Source of the DNA: Micropterus salmoides
Lineage: Eukaryota; Chordata; Actinopteri; Centrarchiformes; Centrarchidae
Direction of reading: 5' to 3'
NCBI RefSeq assembly: GCF_014851395.1
Contig: NW_024040374.1
Span: 25,376,772-25,440,771, forward strand
DNA length: 64,000 nucleotides
The position numbers were made by a program, and so were the translations under genes. Numbering within the stretch: position 1 is the stretch's first letter; each line of letters opens with the position of its first letter. The notes under the pieces were generated by a model. It ran no database searches. It saw nothing but the letters and a program-made list of their open reading frames with translations, and was not told where the DNA came from. Positions 57,743 to 64,000 of this stretch are shown here, one piece after another.

Positions 57743-60245
57743 CTGCTGCCAGTCTGTGGTGTACATGGGTGGTGTGTGTGATGTGTGCAGGTTGTAAATA
57801 GCTCCAAGCAGTTACTGTTAATCCCTTGTTCAGTTGTGGCAAAAACAACATTGATGGTGGTGAGAGAGCAAAAATGAGTGTTCCTCAGACTTCTTTATAG
57901 ATTTGTTTCCTGTCCTTAATCTTGTTTTTCTCTGGTGCAGAATCAAATTTTTTCGGCTTTTCTCAGCATTAGGGTACAGTGGGCAGAGAAAGAGAGCAAG
58001 CCAACCCAAATGTTCCTAATTCTTCACCCTATGACATCTGGCTAGCTGTGGATGATGGATCATAGATTGTCTGCACTTTTGTCAGTGTGTGTGTGTACAG
58101 CTCCAGTAGTTAGAATGTGAAATCCCAGTCCTCAGATGGTGATGATAGTGATTTACTGGCAGCAGCGACGGAAGAAGGTTGCAAATTAACTTTCTGAGCA
58201 AGACGTGAATTTTAACTGAAATTGCGGCGGTTTCATGTCATGTTCCTCTCTCTCTCTGCCTCAGACTCACATTGGGTTTGTTATTCATCCTGTCAGTGGG
58301 GTGTGCACGGGGCAAGGAAGGAGGGAGCAGTGGGAGAGTCGGACCTCCCCAACGCCGCTGTTTGGGTTGGCACGGCAACACGGACTAGTCGAGCAACATG
58401 AAAAGGATCACACATAACTCTGGCCACCAACTCGCCGTCTGCCTACTTCTTTAACTTTGCGTCTTTTTTTATGTCCTTTTCTATTTCTCCCTCTTTCTTG
58501 ATTTTTTATTTATTTTTTTTTACCACCCTCTGTTTCTTCCTCCTTCTGTCTCTGAGGCCCTAACGCACCAGGCTGGTTGCAGGGGGAAGTGGAGCATAAG
58601 TTGGTCTAATGATCACGCCTGATTAAATATATTTCCCCTGCTGCACTGTGTTTATGAAATTAGTCCCAATTATTTTTAATTGGTGGTCTTTCTTTACTTC
58701 CGTCTCTCTTACACAAACACACACGTACACACACATACATGTACGAGGTGAAAACCGTAGACCCCAGGGTTGAACAAAGCAGCCGGTGGCATTGTTCTCT
58801 CTAGTTCACTTCATCAGATAAGCTGATGACATGGAGCTCAGGCTTTAATTAACAGAGGCTCATCAGCTCCTCACTGCCGGGCCAGACAGGCCTGGTTAAC
58901 AGGAAGGGCCACACACGGAGTCGCGATCAGACCCCCAGACTCACAACCCACAAAGTCTGCTCCCAAGTCAGCACTGCGGTTGAGTCTCCATACTGGGTCT
59001 CTTGTTTCCTTGAATCCATCGCACTACTTTCTTCTCCTCTGGGTTATTCTGATTTAGACCCAAAGGACAGTGTGACAGTTTTGGTAGCAAGTAACAGGCA
59101 GACAAGGAAACAAATGGATACAACTTTAAAGTGGAAGAGCAACATGGCGATGGCATAGATGAACTGGCAGCTGCATGTATCAAACTGGTCCCTGATGAGG
59201 GCAGACAGTATAGGAGTCAATATGACGGCCGATTCAGAAAATTCACCCAGTAACAACCGTCCTACAGCAACTGCTCCAGTCGTTCTGAACCTTTTGTAGC
59301 TTGTCACACCTTATAATTAAGAGACACCTACTGTAATTGTAACCCTCCATCATAGATGTGCTTACTGAATAGTGATAAATACTTCAACTAAAGCGTAAGT
59401 TTTCTTTTCAGCTTTTTTATGTTATAATTGGCTTGGAGACTAAAGACTATTTCACTGCTAGAATATGCTTTTTTTCTATGGGAAGCACATCTTAAAACAT
59501 CTTATCTCATATCTTGAATTTATGCTACATTAGAACTGCATGCAAGTGGATGTTTCCTACCCCTTCTGTCATCAAGGAAGTATTTGTCTTTTCAAGACCA
59601 ATTAGTGAGCTTTGAAAAATGGGTTTGGTGCTCCACTTTCCCTTAACAACTGAGATACTGACCTGGAATTAGTTTGGAGGTTTTAACCCAGTACGATGGA
59701 TAGATACATGGATGCAGGGCAGACTGTGACAAAAAATCGGCCCTGGGCCCAGGCGGCCCACCAATACACCGTGCTTCCATATAAAACATGTGTACCTACT
59801 ATAAAATTCCCCCAAAACAAGCTGAGTGGTATTTGCTGTGGATAAGTGTGCCAGTGCCAGTCATTCACACATTTACTGACTCCATGGTTATCAGAGGGGG
59901 CCATGGAGTACACAACTCATACTCAAGTACAAGTAGCCTACATGTCTTTTTCACAGCAGCGTGGGATTAGCCAATGCTGACAAAATAACCTCACCTCAGC
60001 TGTTTGGACAGTTAGCCAAAAGTTAAGACTACATTAGGAAACTATGCTAGCTACAAACACAATGTCAAATAGCTTATGCAGCGCTGTATGACAGTGAGTG
60101 ATCACCAGCAGTAGGTGATAGCCACTCTTTATGATAACGTTATGATAATGTTATAATCACTGACATTAATTGAAGTAATCATCATCATTGTCACTATGGC
60201 ATCACTTTGTGTTGAAAAGTGGTGGGAACATTTAAGTGCTCATAG

Positions 60246-60540
60246 TAGGGGTGTGACGATACACTTAGCCCACAAAACGTGACATTTCACAAGATTGGGG
60301 CCATGAAAACAAGATAAGAGTATATTTTAATACTATGTTGAAAAAATAGTTATTGCTGAAATATTTTATATGGGGTCTGGGGATTTTGAGCATTAAACAC
60401 TTAATTTCCTGCATTCTGGAGACATTTTCTGCACCAATTTATGGTGGAAATGTCTTTATTTTTATAAAGGGAAACACAAAATTCAGGTGGCAGCTGACCA
60501 TTCAGAATATAAAAATAAAAGAGAATTTAATACAGTAATA
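60246..60540 (+). mobile_element. Truncated hAT-like element
   Basis: Begins TAGGGGTGTGACGATACACT, a recognised hAT terminal repeat in fish. It continues with AT-rich sequence (GTTGAAAAAATAGTTATTGC, then GGAGACATTTTCTGCACCAA) familiar from these elements. No matching right end before the Tc1 insertion, so it is incomplete. Confidence 0.45.
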
Positions 60541-60562
60541 AGTAGCGTGTGTGTATATGTAT

Positions 60563-62162
60563 ATGTGCTGGTCATATAATTAGAATATCATCAAAAAGTT
60601 GATTTATTTCAGTAATTCCATTCAAAAAGTGAAACTTGGATGATATTCATTCATTACACACAGACTGATATATTTCAAATGTTTATTTCATTTAATTGTG
60701 ATGATTAAAACTGACAACTAATGAAAATCCCAAATTCAGTATCCTCGAAAATTAGATTACTTAAGACCAATACAAAAAAAGGATTTTTAGAAATGTTGGC
60801 CAACTGAAAAGTATGAACATGAAAAGTATGAGCATGTACAGCACTCAGTACTTAGTTGGGGCTCCTTTTGCCTGAATTATTGCAGCAATGCGGCGTGGCA
60901 TGGAGTCGATCAGTCTGTAGCACTGCTCAGGTGTTATGAGAGCCCAGGTTGCTCTGATAGTGGCCTTCAGCTCTTCTGCATTGTCGGGTCTGGCGTATCG
61001 CATCTTCCTCTTCACAATACCCCATAGATTTTCTATAGGGTTAAGGTCAGGCGAGTTTGCTGGCCAGTTAAGAACAGGGATACCATGGTCCTTAAACCAG
61101 GTACTGGTAGCTTTGGCACTGTGTGCAGGTGCCACGTCCTGCTGGAAAATGAAATCTGCATCTCCATAAAGTTGGTCAGCAGCAGGAAGCATGAAGTGCT
61201 CTAAAACTTCCTGGTAGACGGCTGCGTTGTCCTTGGACCTCAGAAAACACAGTGGACCAACACCAGCAGATGACATGGCACCTCAAACCATCACTGACTG
61301 TGGAAACTTTCCACTGGACTTCAAGCAACGTGGATTCTGTGCCTCTCCTCTCTTCCTTCAGACTCTGGGACCTTGATTTCCAAAGGAAATGCAAAATTTA
61401 CTTTCATCATAGAACATAACTTTGGACCACTCAGCAGCAGTCCAGTCCTTTTTGTCTTTAGCCCAGGCGAGACGCTTTTGACGCTGTGTCTTGTTCAAGA
61501 GTGGCTTGACACAAGGAATGCGACAGCTGAAACCCATGTCTTGCATACGTCTGTGCGTGGTGGTTCTTGAAGCACTGACTCCAGCTGCAGTCCACTCTTT
61601 GTGAATCTCCCCCACATTTTTGGGTTTTGTTTCACAATCCTCTCCATGGTGAAGTTATCCCTATTGCTTGTATATGTTTTTTCTACCACATCTTTCTACC
61701 ATTCCTTCCCTTCGCCTCTCTATTAATGTGCTTGGACACAGAACTCTGTGAACAGCCAGCCTCTTTAGCAATGACCTTTTGTGTCTTGCCCTCCTTGTGC
61801 AAGGTGTCAATGGTCGTCTTTTGGACAGCTGTCAAGTCAGCAGTCTTCCCCATGATTGTGTAGCCCACAGAACTAGACTGAGAGACCATTTAAAGGCCTT
61901 TGCAGGTGTTTTGAGTTAATTAGCTGATTGTGTGGCACCAGGTGTCCTCAATATTGAACCTTTTCACAATATTCTAATTTTCTGAGATACTGATTTTGGG
62001 GTTTTCATTAGTTGTCAGTTATAATCATCAAAATTAAAAGGAATGAACACTTGAAATATATCAGTCTGTGTGGAATGAATGTATACATTATACAAGTTTC
62101 ACTTTTTGAAAGGAATTACTGAAATACATCAACTTTTTGATGATATTCTAATTATATGACCA

Positions 62163-62169
<7 letters not shown>
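60563..62169 (-). mobile_element. Tc1/mariner transposon with long terminal inverted repeats
   Basis: Ends GTGCTGGTCATATAATTAGA (from 60565) and its complement ending at 62166 form inverted repeats that stay similar for about 200 bp; the first 73 bp differ at about two positions. One broken transposase frame lies between them on the minus strand. The full length of about 1.6 kb is standard for Tc1. The element sits inside a GT/TA-rich microsatellite; a (TG)n run follows directly. Related Tc1 copies are widespread in teleosts. Confidence 0.9.
60845..61889 (-). pseudogene. Tc1 transposase, broken (DD34E family)
   Basis: The N-terminal helix-turn-helix (KVIAKEAGCSQSSVSKHINR) is in one frame from 61889. 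A frame change near 61685 and a small deletion near 61635 separate it from the catalytic part. From 61615 the frame carries MFYDESKF (first Asp), FQQDVAPAHSAK (second Asp) and SPDLNPIENLWG (Glu), ending at 60845. Two in-frame TGA codons, each replacing a Trp TGG (at 61358-61360 and just before 61276), interrupt it. All three catalytic residues survive, but the gene cannot make a full protein. Confidence 0.9.

Positions 62170-62256
<87 letters not shown>
62168..62256. repeat. (TG)n microsatellite
   Basis: About 44 units adjoining the right end of the Tc1 element, followed by a poly-T run. Confidence 0.97.
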
Positions 62257-62259
<3 letters not shown>

Positions 62260-62426
62260 TTTTTTTTTTTTAGCTTAAGTTTCTTTTTTTGGACAACACA
62301 GATGTTTCTTGTATATTTACAATGCATTGCAGGTTTTCTTATTGTGCAAATAAACGTTTTTTGTGGGTAGCCTACATGTCCCCAGCATCCCCAGTGTAAA
62401 TTACCCTACCTCCTCCCTCCCTATAG

Positions 62427-62612
62427 GTTGAGCTACTCCATGCTTACCGCTTCACCTCCACTCTCCTCCTGCTCTCTCTCTCCCTCGGCCCTGTCACTTT
62501 GTCCCTCTGCTTGGCTGTCACACGCCTCCTCTTCTGCCTAGCAGTGGCCACGGCTCTCCTTAACTACTTCAAGTGCCGGGGCCTGCACTACGTTGGGTAC
62601 TGCAGCTGGTGA
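62427..62612 (+). CDS. Unassigned exon-like frame, hydrophobic C-terminus
   Basis: A pyrimidine-rich acceptor (TCCCTCCCTATAG, ending 62426) is followed by 61 open codons and a TGA. The peptide starts VELLHAYRFTSTLLLLSLSL, has two hydrophobic runs (LLLLSLSLGPVTLSLCLAV and LLFCLAVATALL) and ends NYFKCRGLHYVGYCSW. It is clearly GC-richer than its surroundings and uses codons like an exon. In frame the base triplet before it is a stop, so it can only be a 3' exon entered in phase 0. SCFD2 exon 5 leaves phase 1, so it cannot be the direct next SCFD2 exon (that frame stops at once). I do not recognise the protein. It may be the last exon of a nested gene, an alternative SCFD2 ending through an unseen exon, or chance. 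Confidence 0.35.
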   Translation, partial: VELLHAYRFTSTLLLLSLSLGPVTLSLCLAVTRLLFCLAVATALLNYFKCRGLHYVGYCSW

Positions 62613-64000
62613 TGAAGCTACTGGAGCCCCGGCAGCAAACATATCGGTTGTTTTTGCACATGTGGCGGCCTCCGTCTGAAGCATAGACTGCAGACTTTTT
62701 TTTGGTCCACAACACAAGAATTGTGTTTACCCTCAAACAATCCATGCCGGAAACGTGTGCTAATCATGTTCTTTAGAAACTAGATTTAATGAGTTCATCA
62801 AAAACCAATACGGGTTTGTCACCCACATCTTAACTCCCGTAAATCACCTAGTGTAGAACTGTGTTCAAATTTGGTAATCACATCTCTTTTTCTCCCAGGG
62901 AGTACTATGTCAACTCAAAATTAAACTAGAAAACTGAAGCAGAACTAACAATGCCTTTCTTGGGCAAGCAATCAAACATTAGCTCTACAACTTTAGTCCG
63001 GTGGATAATTTAATTTTGACTCAGTGAAATAGTATGAGACAAAGGGGCTGTCAAATCATTGGGAGAGATACATTGGCTTTTGTAGTTTTAATGACATTTT
63101 TGTCCTTAGACTGTTCGTATAATGTACTGTATTCAGTGATTGAAAATGATACCTGTGGCATTATCACTCAGAAGCAAGCCGTTGACTATCAGAGTAGTAC
63201 AGTGAGTAGCAGCCATGGGTTGTCGGGTAGATTTCACAGAACTTTCACAGAAGTTTAGTTTACACCTCTGTTTGTTTTATGGAGTGTGTTAGCGCTCAGC
63301 AGAGAATTCCTCTGCTACTTATTTATGACAGGAAATGCACATCATAAAAGACTTGTAAGCACATATCTCCGCTGGGAATTGGGGCTTGTAGAATGAAAAA
63401 GGACACTATCACGATCCCACACAGACTTGCAAATAGATACACACGCACTCGCTCAACAGAGCAAAGGCAGAAATACAAACCAGACACACATACAGGCAGG
63501 CTCCAGAGGGACTCTAACTGAGACAGTGGCCCCTGGCCCCTGCACACGCGTCGGTGCATGCGGGGGTCAGTCTGTGACCCTTTGACGGAGGGTCAGCGGA
63601 GGAGTCTGGCCAACACGTTCTGCCCGCTCGCCTCTCGTCTTCTGCAGGGACAATCCTCAGCTCATCTGGGAAGACATCCCTCCTGATCTGCACACATAAG
63701 TTTCTGCTTTGCATTCTGTGCAGCACTTAGACAAAGAATTTAAAGAAGGTCTTTGCGGATGTTTGTGTACGTATGTGTCTCTGTGTGTGCTCCTTCTGTG
63801 GTCTAATGGCCATAGAAACAAACTTCTCGTTCATAAATACGTGCATGAGTTTGACAGACTGTGTGTGCGCGTCTGTTTTTTGCCTGAGCCACTTCGTTTT
63901 ACAGTATATCTGTGCTGTATCTGTTGGTGCGGAAGAACTTGTTTACATTTAGGATTCCAGTCAGCAGTGAAAGATGACCTGTCCTAATTTACCCGCTTTC

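Larger units (their letters stand above)
54914..64000. other. scfd2: SCFD2 intron 5 (to window end)
   Basis: No match to the remaining SCFD2 C-terminus (human SSINLTFHKSK..., FVVGGVTVSEVK) was found, so intron 5 probably spans the rest. It contains a dispersed repeat, a CCAAT array, a truncated hAT-like fragment, a Tc1 transposon, two (TG)n tracts and an unassigned exon-like frame at 62427-62612. Confidence 0.6.

Noticed and set aside
61176..61394. Minus-strand frame read as a separate small gene
   Set aside because: It is an alternative frame of the broken Tc1 transposase.

Overview
The window is nuclear DNA from a teleost fish. Protein-coding exons are short, bounded by GT-AG splice sites and separated by long introns. 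The non-coding DNA is full of (CA)n/(TG)n microsatellites and typical fish repeats: Tc1 and hAT elements, TTAA MITEs, a tRNA-derived SINE and LINE 3' ends. There are no operons, CRISPR arrays or bacterial features. I could run no database search; gene names rest on recognising conserved peptide blocks and on consistent intron phases.

Two genes lie head to head. On the minus strand, from about 15931 leftwards to 998 and probably past the left edge, is a FIP1L1-like gene encoding the FIP1 subunit of the pre-mRNA 3'-end processing machinery. The FIP1 core motif is split over the exons at 13078-12980 and 12838-12723. A VEGR-type exon (9674-9592), a short proline-rich exon (9483-9384) and an Arg/Asp-rich exon (1190-998) follow. 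The protein is clearly diverged from the mammalian one, so it may be the faster-evolving copy of a teleost duplicate pair. One or more N-terminal and middle exons could not be placed.

On the plus strand, from 16454, is SCFD2 (Sec1 family domain containing 2). Five exons are clear: 16454-17267, 17407-17575, 27773-27900, 33335-33510 and 54619-54913. All phases are compatible and they give about 527 codons; the human protein has about 684 residues, so the last exons lie beyond 64000. About 520 bp separate the two start codons. This interval carries two RFX X-box-like sites and a CCAAT box and probably acts as a shared promoter. SCFD2 and FIP1L1 are also divergent neighbours in mammals, which supports both calls.

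The rest is intronic. Notable pieces are a TTAA-flanked MITE (9785-10288), a promoter-like GC/YY1/CRE/TATA segment inside a FIP1L1 intron (about 11580-11750), a LINE C-terminal relic (14399-14870), a hAT MITE nested in an older repeat (18916-19385), a SINE nested in LINE 3' sequence (20249-20447) and a perfect hairpin (36777-36805). There are also an octamer cluster (49805-49906), a CCAAT array with exact 42-bp spacing (57654-57742), a broken Tc1 transposon with long inverted repeats (60563-62169), and an unassigned exon-like ORF for a hydrophobic C-terminus (62427-62612).
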